In this document: positions 47,930 to 57,669 of the stretch, one piece after another | Layout of the letters: each line of letters starts with the position of its first letter | How positions within the stretch are numbered: position 1 is the first letter of the stretch | Assembly (NCBI GenBank): GCA_950106755.1 | Contig: CATNNA010000080.1 | Coordinates: 101,716-165,715, forward strand | Length of the DNA: 64,000 bases | Reading direction: 5' to 3' | Source of the DNA: Climacium dendroides | Lineage: Eukaryota > Streptophyta > Bryopsida > Hypnales > Climaciaceae | The notes under the pieces: generated by a model | The model's input: the letters and a program-made list of their open reading frames with translations, nothing else | The model's database searches: none | Told to the model about the DNA's origin: nothing | Translations under genes and position numbers: made by a program

Positions 47930-48680
47930 CACAGCTCGATCAAACACGGTCCGGGCATCGAAAGATCTTCCGATACAAATAAATGATGCACCTAAGAGGA
48001 ACGCTATGACGGACAATGCTGGTCGGGAGATCTCACGATATAAACATAAATTCTGGAGTAACGAGCACAGTCCATTCATCAAAAGATCTCCGGCTCAAAA
48101 TGCTGCAAGTAACGCAGCCGAAGTGTTCATCGTCAGATGTTTGGATACAAAATAGAGGAAGGGCCGGCAATCAGGAATTAAATCTCCCGGTAGAAGTGAT
48201 GCAAGGTATAGCATAACAACGCATCAAGAATCTTGATCGTGAGATCTCCGTATAGGAAAAAAATAGAAAATGTCTTCAGTGACAAGCAGAGTCTGATGAT
48301 CAGAAGATCTCCCAATACAAAGTAGGGGTGACGGGGGCGACAATGCTTGTTGCGAGTTCTCCCAATGGCAACAGACGAGCATGGTCCGTTCATCGGAAGA
48401 TCCCCCGACATGAATGATAAAATGGAGAGTGAGGCAGCGAGAATGTTCATTGGGCCGGGAGATCTCCTGATAAAAATAGAGGGAGTTCAATAAGAAGCAC
48501 AATCCGATCATCGGGAGATCTCCCGGTACAAATGATGCAGGTCGGAGCATCGCAGTCACAAGAAGGTTCGTCGTGACATCTCCAGATTTTTGAATAATAG
48601 GAGATATCTTCAGGGAACAAACACACATACAGTAACGCTGCCAAAACGTTCATCGTTAGATTTCCGGATTTCTGAATACA
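47930..48680 (+). repeat. Degenerate tandem array of GATCTCC palindromes (~60-bp period)
   Basis: About 11 degenerate units, each centred on a variant of TCATCGGGAGATCTCCCGATA. Examples: CATCGAAAGATCTTCCGATA, GTCGGGAGATCTCACGATAT, TCATCAAAAGATCTCCGG, GATCAGAAGATCTCCCAATA and TCATCGGGAGATCTCCCGGT. Each is followed by an A-rich stretch and then the next GTTCATCG. The core is a near-perfect palindrome shared with the 98-bp satellite, but the surrounding unit differs. Confidence 0.75.
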
Positions 48681-49239
48681 AAATTAAATTCTCAAATCCA
48701 ATTGACTTCCTTGAAACAACTGAATTTCTTGTTAACCACAGTTGACAGGCCAACGGGATACCCTCCCAAACAGGTCGACTTTCAGCTTCCATTGGACTGA
48801 ATGGACAAGCAACTCGATCTGGCTAACCCGCCAGCTTCAACAGTTTCTGCCAAAAGCATGCACAACTCTCAAATTGATGTACAAACACAATTCGTTCGAA
48901 AGCGAACGTCATACCCAGGATCCAAAAGCGTAGGTAGCAGCCTCCCGACAACACAAGGCGCCTTTCAAAATGTTCTCCTGAACTGGTTACAAAATGATGT
49001 ACACAAAACCATGCCTCGCCATGGAGCAATGCAATGCAATCCAAAATGGCTTAGCAATCCACATGCAGTGCTTAGCGTGATCACAACTCCCTGGTCGTGG
49101 GTGGGGTCCTTCTTTACAAGATCTGCACAACAAATAAGATCTACCTTGGAGACCTAAATGCTCCACCCACGGATGACTGTCGACATTATCGACAATAGAA
49201 ATTGTAAATCAATTTTCATTTTTTGTTGTGATCACTTAT
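48681..49239. other. No recognisable gene
   Basis: Unique sequence. A 118-codon ORF at 48,801-49,157 has no recognisable content. Confidence 0.4.
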
Positions 49240-49650
49240 ATTGATCGCTTGTCGTACATCCGTACGCTTTAGCGTTGTATGTGTTGTATCTGCTCGAACC
49301 AAACTTGTGAATAGAATATGTATCGTCTGAATGTCTGGATGTTTGATGGAATGGCTTAAAAGCTGACTCATGTCCGATTGACGCATGAAGCGATTCCATG
49401 TTGAGACTAGTGTGAGTGCGCGTAAAGCCATTCAGTTGAAACTCTGATTATAGCTTTAAGCTGTTTATTGGCTTCACAGTATGCTCTCTTATTCTCATGT
49501 ACTATATACAGAAGGATTTCACGTGCTGTATTAAAAAGGGATTAGGGTGAAGGATCCCATGTCCAGTTTATGGTCCGTTTCTCAACTTCGGAGTGCTTTC
49601 GGAACTAGCAAATGTTAGTGATGCAAATGTAAATTGAATATCATCTATGT
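49240..49650 (+). mobile_element. Element A 3'-end fragment
   Basis: Matches 47,520-47,880: GTTGTATCTGCTCGAACCAAACTTGTG, TTTGATGGAAT, GCTGACTCATGTCCGAT, GACGCATGAAGCGAT, CATGTACTATATACAGAAGG and AAATTGAATATCAT occur in the same order (strings abbreviated to shared words). It is more diverged than copies 1 and 2 are from each other, and could be the separated 3' end of the decayed copy at 38.6 kb. Confidence 0.7.
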
Positions 49651-51534
49651 CGGAGGCGCAGATTGAAGACACCCCATGATTCATAAACTCACAATCAAAA
49701 CACAAAACACGAATGAAACCCGCAACCCGCAACACCGCCAACCCCGTTCAATGATCCTTCCTATCATTTGACCCTACGATGCAAGGGTTTGGGGTTCAAT
49801 TGAAACAATCTTTCAATGATATTCCAATTCATTTCACCCATGGAAACATTTCCTTCTCTTCGGTCATTTTTTTATTGCTCATTTTACATATTTCTGAACA
49901 CTAATTATCCACAATCCTTGAAGATTGTAACAGAGGAAGTGGGCAGAAAAAAATTTCTATGAATGAAAATAAGGACGTCCACTTTAATCATGGGTTTTTG
50001 TGTCGGCATCGGGAATCATTCATCACGCTCCCACAGAGTTCTAATCCAAACATCCGTTTTGGGCTACAGTGTACAGTAGTGGTGATTATGCCACGTGGCT
50101 CGCTCCCCCCGATATCGGTTCCACTTTCCTCCCAGCGCCTTGTTTCCCCGACCTCTCTCTCTCTCACGCGGATTTCTCCTGATGTCGTGCGTGCTTCCAT
50201 CTGCAACTTCTTCTTGAGGGGAGGCTCACCTCCAGGGGTTCTTCTCGATCGGCACATTGCGCTGCTCCCGCTAGATTGTAGCAGTAGAAGTGGGCAAGGC
50301 TTCTGAGGTTCGCAAAGGCGGAACACTCTTCTGAGTTCGGGTTTTCCGGGATGGTGCGCATGCCAGTCTATTCATTTAGGCGCTTGCTTAAGACACGCGG
50401 GCTTCGGAGGGTCTCAAAGGCGGGGCGTGCGATCCCCTACAACTCTCTAGGTTTCGGGGGATCAGATGGAGCGGTGGGTTTAGGGTTTAGGGTGAACTTG
50501 CGGTTTTAGGGTGTCCCTGTGCGTTCAAACCGCCTATGTTACACAGGTCAGTTTCTCATGTCTTCCCATTCCTTGATTTTTGGCCCCCGTTGGGAGAGAG
50601 TTGGAAACTTGCTGTAGTTGAGGAGAGCTCTACACATTGGGGGAGCCATGGTCCACAGCATGTATAACAATGTGCATGGAGAATGGGTGTCTAAAAGTCA
50701 AACGACGCTTGACTATATGCATTGCGACAGACAAGTCCATCTGTGGGTGGGGGAATTAGTCAAGGTTCCCTTCGTTCCGTTCCGTTCACTGGGCCAGTGA
50801 CCATACATTCACGAGAAGGGCATGAATTCAGTGCTTCTTGAAGACTAGGGGTCGATCTTGTTTTAGCCCCTACGGGATACTTTGAATGAAGTAAGTCAGA
50901 ATCTTGGGTTGCACTTCGAAAGCGGAAGAATCCGCTACATCCTTGCAGCAGCGCGTACATGGGCGACTACGAATCACCCCCCGATACCACAGAAAGGTGA
51001 GAATTGAACAGTTCAGGCAACAAGTTCACCCTAAACCGCCAGGGATTTCTTCAAAATCCCGTAGTGGTGCAGCGGTTTCAGCATACACCGGGGACGAACG
51101 CAATTTTGCAGTGTCATCATAATTATGCGCTTATATGACGTCTGTGAAATACTCCAAGGGTTTAGGGTTTACGGTACAAGAAAGAAGCGGAGTATTCACG
51201 CACTTGCCTGTCGTTGTCCCTGCACACGAAAAAGCTCGGAACGACTTGTCGTACTCAGAGCCCCCCTCATTCCAGTCCAGTAGAGTTCATCACGATGGCA
51301 GCGCATCCGTCCGACCGAACAACTGGCGTACCGCTTTGGGATGACCCGTAAGTTGCAAAAAAAAAAAAATTGATTCTCTTCTCCCTCGATTTCCTAGCCT
51401 TGCAATTGCTATCCACGTTGTTAAACATTGATAGTAGCGGTTTAGGGTTTAGACAGAAGGCACGGTTCTAGGGTTGAAGGATTTAGGATTCAGCGTCCCG
51501 GTGTAGGGTGACCACAGTTGATCGTGGGACCCTT
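49651..51534. other. No recognisable gene
   Basis: Small ORFs (the longest at 49,959-50,306) without recognisable domains. Telomere-like motifs cluster at 50,479-50,515, 51,160 and 51,440-51,475. An A run lies at 51,357. Confidence 0.45.
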
Positions 51535-51800
51535 CCGACTCCACGGTCGTGGTAGAATTAGACAGCACAGAAAACTGAAGTCAGTCATCAAGAAAAAAGG
51601 ATTTGTCGATCAAGAAATCTCACGATTGGACAATGCTAAGGAATGGCAGTAGCATCGTGAGACCTCCTGATCGAGGACTTTGGATTCATTTAAAAAATGA
51701 GTCCAATGACCACTTAGGGGTCCTCAATTCATAACCACTGGGATTCCAATTTTCATCATCGTGGGATCTCCTGATTCCTCAAGAACTTGTCGCACTGACT
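51535..51800. repeat. Scattered GATCTCC-type motifs
   Basis: At least three degenerate versions of the satellite core: TCGATCAAGAAATCTCACGATT, CATCGTGAGACCTCCTGATC and CATCGTGGGATCTCCTGATT. They are about 60-110 bp apart and too diverged to call an array. Confidence 0.5.
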
Positions 51801-52092
51801 AACGACTTCCTTTGAAACGCTCCAGGGAAGCGCAGATTGAAGACACCCCAAACACAATATTCAATATTTTGAGAGGTTTAGGGCCTCTCATAATAATATT
51901 TTCCATTTAGGCCCTAAAAAGTGAATTGTAATGTTAAGTAGTTTAGGTGGGCAAATACTAACTTTGCTAGTTGTAATACACAATTTCCATTAAAATGAGA
52001 GTCTTTTTAGTGATGGACTGTTCAAATACATGAAGTTTGCTTTAGGGTATATGTTTTGATTTATATAAGTGAAGAGAATGACATCTTTTGAA

Positions 52093-52209
52093 CACCAAGT
52101 CATAAACTCCGCGGTTGGTTGTAAGGGGTTGTTCATCTCATTGAAGCAGTCCGGGTTCGATTCCCATTGGGTTTGTATGAGCGCATGAGAGAAAAAACAT
52201 GACTTGGTG
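52093..52209 (+). repeat. tRNA-derived SINE-like sequence inside an 11-bp inverted repeat
   Basis: A perfect RNA polymerase III box B (GGTTCGATTCCC, 52,154-52,165) lies downstream of a weak box A-like GCGGTTGGTTGTAAGG. The stretch GGGTTCGATTCCC could form a T-arm. It does not fold as a complete tRNA and has no clear anticodon arm. It is bracketed by a perfect inverted repeat, CACCAAGTCAT (52,093-52,103) and ATGACTTGGTG (52,199-52,209). A tRNA-derived SINE or tRNA relic is most likely. Confidence 0.55.
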
Positions 52210-52302
52210 CTACTAAGTGAGCTTTGCCGGCAGGAAAGTTGTAACGACCAACCGACCCCCTACCCAAAATGTGACAAGTGCTTTACATGTTAACCAAATA
52301 AA

Positions 52303-52320
52303 TAGTGGATATATCCACTA
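52303..52320. other. 18-bp perfect palindrome
   Basis: TAGTGGATATATCCACTA is self-complementary over its full length. It lies about 390 bp beyond the 3' end of the DUF7869 gene, in an AT-rich stretch, and could mark an element end or a protein-binding site. Confidence 0.7.
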
Positions 52321-52707
52321 CATTTTTTTCTCCAATAGCAATGTAATTTCAAATAAAATATATTTAGTGATACACAAATAAGAAAATGAATTAAAAAATA
52401 GAGAAAATAGAGCTCAAGAATAAAAAATATATATATATTAAAGACTATATTTAAATTCCATTGTTTTGTAAACACAAAACATACACTTGAAAACAATCAT
52501 GCAATATTAAACACTAAAATAGAATCAATCAATGGAAACCTATATCCTCTAAAAAAAACTGAAACGACTATCATCTATTATAATATTAAGGGTCCAACAC
52601 TTATGCAATGAAAAACAACTCCATATAAGATGTAGAAATAAAACAATACCCTCCATATGAATGTCATAGTTAAAATGCATCCAATGTATGTACATGATTT
52701 CTCCATA

Positions 52708-55600
52708 TCATGTATATGAAGCCAAACTCTGGTTGATGATTTCGATTTGAACTGTAGGGATCTTGATTCTGCATTGGCGAGTACCTCTTCTGTTTTGAGA
52801 CTTCCATGCTGTAATTAAAGCGTTTGTTGTCTCCCACGCAGGTTCTTCGGTTTCATCAACCCTCCAAAGCAAACCTCTATCACTATCCCATCCTTCATAG
52901 AAGTCTTGAACTTCTTGATTGCATGATGTTGGCCGAAAGTATTGAATGTGCACACAGTTTGGTTTCTCGGGGTTAGAGTTTGGATCAGACAATGCTCTAG
53001 CAATCCAAACTGGTCTGCTGTCACCGTCTGCAGGGCAAACTGCAACAAAATACCCTTCGTATACATCTCGAGCCACCCTAAAGGATGGTTGTGGACGATC
53101 CCTCAAGGGCCCAACATAAGGCTCATCCTCTCCATGTTCTTCGAGATCTTCACCATCTTCGTCTAAATGGTCAGCTTCTGTCACTTGAATACGAGTAGTT
53201 GGCCAGAAACCATCTTTTAGAGCATTAGAAGTAGGATGGGGCTCTTGAAGAGCTGCCTTTACACCACGCCAATAGCGCACCACATTCTCATAGCGCCTAC
53301 GATGTTCTCCACTCACGTCTGCTCTACACAAGTCGTCCCAATAGTTTATGAATCCTGATAAACCTTTGACAATGTCATGGACACCTTTCATTGGGTTAAG
53401 TGGTACTGGCAAAGGCACACCACGTGGCCACAGACTCCGTCCTTCATCGTCTTCTTTCCACAACTTAATGGCTTGACCGTGTTTGCCTAACTAGTTTTCA
53501 TCCGTGCACTTCAACTTGTACTTCATGACTGGGCATCCAACAGAGTCTAGGTAGAACTTCACTTGTTGCGGTCTTGTGTGTCCCACAAGGATTTCATCAC
53601 CATCCATCCATTTTCCTGCAATGAAACGCTTGAAATCAGGCACCTCCTCTATGAGGTGAGGGATAGTAGGAATAGACTCAACATCCATGAATGACTTCAT
53701 GAGCGCCGGGATTGTTGGGAAGTTCTCCTTCTTCAACAGCATGCTCCATCTTCCAAACAATGCGTCAATGTCGTCGTGTGTGTGACCAACAATCATGAAG
53801 TTGACATACACTTCTCTGAAGATCTTGTTAGCAACAAGTAGAGACCAGAAACAAAAAACATATCTATTCTTGTTGTCGCCGGTGGCATTGTCCATTTGCA
53901 CATTCAAAATAGGAGGCAAAGGCACTGCTGGAACTGCATTCATTGGAGGTGGTGGCAGTGACGCGTCGCACATTTCTTTACCCTGTAGCACTGCCTTGAA
54001 CAAATTTGAAGACCCTGACCCAGAAAATAATTGCCGAGAAGAAGACTTCGATGGCAATTCCAAATCCCGCAACAACTTTGCCATAGAACCAATTGTATAG
54101 TTTGAATCGTGTTTAAAGAGATCCAAACCATAATGTGCGTAACGCACATCTCCATGACCATGAGCAATCATGCCAGTGACAGACACAGGCAATTTCACAA
54201 GGCCATCAAGCTCCTTACTCCTGTGGGAAAAGATTGGAGAAGCAGTCTTTGCATGATCCATCTTGTCGTGCATAACTGTGAGGCATTCGTGTGGAAAAGC
54301 TACTGAACGGTGACGGTTTGCATAATACAACTCCCTATGAGCTCGAGCAATCTCATTGTGCCTATCCAACTTCCGAGAATACTTCAATTCATTGTGAGAC
54401 CCACTTATAGCACCCTTCTTGAGGTCTTGCAATTTGTTACACGTGCCACATCGCGCAAAATTGTCTCCAGGCTTCTTCACCTCATACTCAGGGAACTTAC
54501 AGCACCTAATCTTACTCAAGTTCGAAGCTGACACCTCACTCAGTCCAAAAACAGCATTGACATCATTGAGTTCTTTCATCTTACCCTTCCACTAGAAGGT
54601 GGAAGGTAGGATCTTGGCCACAACTTTCTCTCCTGACTTTAGGGTCTTCGTACGATGAGGCATGTGATCTGCCTCTTTCTCCAGAATGCACTTCAATGTT
54701 GCTATAGCTTGTTGAGTGTGTTTCCTTGGTTTCACCGTTCCCTTATTGCCATGGTCCCTTTGCCTCTCGACCACGCCTCATGTACGATTGGTAGCGATAG
54801 AATGTGGCCTCAGGGACCCCAACTATATGCATCCACGCTCGCATACATACCGGTGTATTGTCAATTGACACCATTCGTCTACCACGCTCGTCAACATGCA
54901 CCTGCCTATGCACATCCATTTTCATGTAGGTCCTGTGCTTGAACGTGGAGTTGCGATACATGCGTTCACGAAAGGCTCGAATCTTATCCCTAGGAAATGG
55001 CTGAACACAGTTGCGACTACAACATATTTTAGTAGACACTGCATGGATGGAATCTTGAGTAAGCAACTCCTTCGATTTCAAATTTATTTCACGGGGCGCA
55101 TTTCGGACCATACTTGTGTATGGTCTCGAAGACGTCGAAGAGGGCGGATTTAAGAGAGCCTGTTGGAGACAATTGAATTTGTCCCTAGCCTCATGGTCTC
55201 TAAGGCTAGCTCCGCGACAGTGGACAAGATGAATAGGCCAAGCCAACAATGAGCACACTAGTTCCTCTGGTAGGTCTTCTTTACTATGTGTTTTGGAGAT
55301 GTGGATCGCCACGTGGGTGTCACCAAGAGGGCCATTGGCACCCAAAACGAGGTCAGAGTTCACACTATGACAGACACCTTCACCCACAAGCACTCCAGCC
55401 TCATTGTACAAGGTGACAACTCGAGTATTCCAAAGCCGACGCGGTAGACCTTCGCATTCCGGGACCCCAACATTCATTGCTTCGACATTCTGAAATTCGT
55501 CTTCTGAATATGCCATGAAATCCTCTTCATCATGTCTGAATTCACTGGATTCAGAACCCGATGACATGTCCATGTCATTAGGATCATCTATAGTATCCAT
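52708..55600 (-). pseudogene. DUF7869-type protein gene, broken
   Basis: Reads leftward from ATG at 55,600 (just inside a plausible ACAG acceptor) to TGA at 52,708, about 960 codons. The N-terminal part is acidic (MDTIDDPNDMDMSSGSESSE), followed by a Cys-containing CCSRNCVQPF and a helical VCMRAWMHIVGVPEATFYRY. The frame changes by one base near 54,772 and continues as KGTVKPRKHTQQA and EADHMPHRTKTLKSGEKVVA. TAGs interrupt at 54,592 and 53,491. The core has FARCGTCNKL, MHDKMDHAKT, VQMDNATGDNKNRYVF (Asp at 53,892) and VGHTHDDIDALFGRWS (about 53,790-53,764), which I recognise as DUF7869. Function is not established; the spaced acidic residues suggest, but do not prove, an RNase H-like nuclease. 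In both TAG cases CTGG to CTAG fits a lost Trp. Confidence 0.78.
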
Positions 55601-55671
55601 GGATACCTGTAAAAATGCAATGTGAAATAGGATAAGTGAATTGCAGCATAGATCATGCAATTTCATTCATG

Positions 55672-56481
55672 TTCAGGTCGACCCGACCTGAATGACCAAA
55701 TGTTATAGGTACATCTATGACAGGAACGAACTTATTCTGTGAAGCCTAGGTTTCAACTGCAATTGACATCATTCATTAAAATTTCTTATAAATTCAGATA
55801 TATGTAAACTCTGTTTTCAGGTCGAATCGACTTGAAGTGTCTCAACCCTGGCCTTGTATAATTTTTGTTAGCGGAAAATATAAATGTAAGAAGACTGAGT
55901 ACAATCCTGAACTTCAGGTCGGATTGACCTGAAGTGTCCTTTGTATTCTGAGATAATGAACTCATCTTCATCTGTTCAATTGTATAGGGAATTCCCAATT
56001 TTATTCCTTTATAAATCTCGAACTTCTCGAACTGAAGTCTGGGATAAGAGTACCCACACTTCAGGTCGAACTGACCTGAAATGAGGACTTGCAGTGAGCC
56101 GAATCATATCTGCACACTATTATCATTACGTACAGAATTCTTGGTGATTGAATCTGTGAATATCGAGAATTTCAGCAGGATATCTATGAGATTTTCACTT
56201 GAATGAAATTACAATTATAGATACGGTTTAGGGCGACTCGATCTGAATTGCCATGTATACCATTTCATAAATGATATTCAATGACAGAACAATTCAATCT
56301 ACCTAGGATACGTTTTACATTACTTCAATTACTATCATATGTGTCAGTTCAGGTCGACTCGACCTGAATTGCATGAACGAATGACTAATGTAGACAATCT
56401 CACATTCAGGTCAACTCGACCTGAAGTGCATTAAAATTTATTCATGTACCGTTGTTCGTATTCAGGTCGACTCGACCTAAA
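55672..56481. repeat. Eight 21-bp palindromic sites upstream of the DUF7869 gene
   Basis: Sites start at 55,672, 55,816, 55,913, 56,060, 56,227, 56,348, 56,405 and 56,461. The consensus arms are TTCAGGTCGA and TCGACCTGAA around one central base; the site at 56,348 is perfect. Spacing runs from 56 to 163 bp, tightening to 57 and 56 at the right. All lie on the 5' side of the DUF7869 gene and nowhere else in the window. Clustered palindromes beside one gene look like binding sites for a dimeric protein, such as a transposase's subterminal repeats or an autoregulatory operator. Confidence 0.88.
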
Positions 56482-57414
56482 CAGTTCCGGATTTCTCGGA
56501 CATTGTGTTTCTAGTCTCGTAGTAACCGTGATCTCGTGTTCCGGGTTTCCCGGCGAGATAATCGGGCACTGCACTCTCAGAATTCGGCAACTCAGATGTC
56601 GAGAACTGAACATTGAATGAAGACCTTGTCACTAAAAATTGAGGAAGCCTAGAACTCATACTCGTGCAACTCGATTTTCAGTAATAAACGTTGGAAACAC
56701 ACGCACTCTGCCAACTTCAGCAACTAGGAACTCCACAATAGATGGCAGCGCTGAAAGAAACATTATACACACTCAGAAAACTACTATGTGCTTACAAAGT
56801 AACTATGTCCAATCCATTGAATGAAAATGTTTGAAAATGCTAAAGGCTTCTAACCTGAGGACATACAGAAGGCAACAAGCGCGTTCACCGAGATCCTCGA
56901 AGCGCAATACTCCGACACTCTAGATAGTACAAGTACAGAAGTTGATAGAGGCCAGTAATGACATGAGAAAAGTGAAATCTCGCATGAACGTCCATGTATT
57001 CGCGACGGAGAAGGAGAGTACCCTAATGCGCGTGGACACAACGACATTCAAAACAATTTTGGCGGCAATGTGTCAGCGCGAATGCGAAGGCGAAAGCTGT
57101 AGGACGGAATTTGAAAATCCCGAACTCCTTCCGCAAATTCCTTTGATTTTTTATTCCCGCCTACACTATTCATGACAGAAATAGACACTGACAGCTATTA
57201 AGTACCTATGAGGTTGCTTTCTTGCACCGTTAAGCACTAATTTCTAGATTCTATTTGTAACAGAATCTAGGCAAGAAGTCTTCATTGTCTTTTTTTCTTT
57301 TGCAATTTCTGGAAGTCAATTTGATTTTGCTGAAGTTAGGGTCTGTTTGTAAATTTAGACAAACACAACCTTTTGCACCACCCAAGTGTTTGCATGTGAT
57401 TTTATCAATAAGGG
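56482..57414. other. No recognisable gene
   Basis: Unique sequence with short ORFs only. If the DUF7869 gene is part of an element, its right end should be here, but I see no terminal repeat. Confidence 0.4.
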
Positions 57415-57525
57415 TTTTACGGTTTAGGGTTTAGGGTCTTTAGGGTTTAGGATTTAGGGTTTTCAGGGTTTAGGGTCTCTACGGTTTAGAGTCTCTAGGG
57501 TTTAGGGTCTCGGGTTCAGGTATTT
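57415..57525 (+). repeat. Interstitial telomere-like cluster
   Basis: About a dozen degenerate TTTAGGG repeats (GGTTTAGGG, TTTAGGGTCT, TTCAGGG) in telomere-ward orientation, directly left of the 198-bp satellite. It looks like an old chromosome end now 4 kb internal. Confidence 0.9.
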
Positions 57526-57669
57526 TTGTAGATTAATAAATCATTTCATATCATGTTTTTGAAATATTGAACAAATATTTAATTTAGAAGTGAATTCAAG
57601 GTTTTAGTACATACTAAGGAATTATACTGCATGCACTTTCAAATTCTTTTTATAATGTTTGCAATATTA

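Larger units (their letters stand above)
11101..57530 (+). repeat. Dispersed short telomere-like motifs (scattered, not continuous)
   Basis: Several dozen isolated 1-3 unit TTTAGGG or TTCAGGG motifs are spread through the non-satellite sequence, roughly one per kilobase. Examples: 11,101, 13,012-13,050, 14,466, 15,587, 19,405, 20,860, 23,286, 26,890, 31,560, 33,715, 34,608, 38,990, 41,526-41,570, 42,980, 50,479, 51,160. Fewer than ten face the other way (for example 15,349, 19,089, 26,297, 31,728, 42,166, 51,029). By composition a 7-mer should occur only a few times. Confidence 0.85.

Noticed and set aside
48801..49157. 118-aa ORF as a gene
   Set aside because: No recognisable domain, and opposite-strand ORFs of similar size overlap it.
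11101..51475. Scattered TTTAGGG as ordinary plant telo-box promoter elements
   Set aside because: Density is too high, orientation is biased to one strand, and most are not near any gene start. A few may still be telo-boxes.
52093..52209. Functional tRNA gene
   Set aside because: Box B is good, but no acceptor stem or anticodon arm folds convincingly.
15664..55600. Nuclear genetic code with TAG read as an amino acid
   Set aside because: Between the two element A copies TAG stands against Gln, Trp, Arg and Gln, not one residue. Several of the same genes also carry frameshifts, so decay is simpler.
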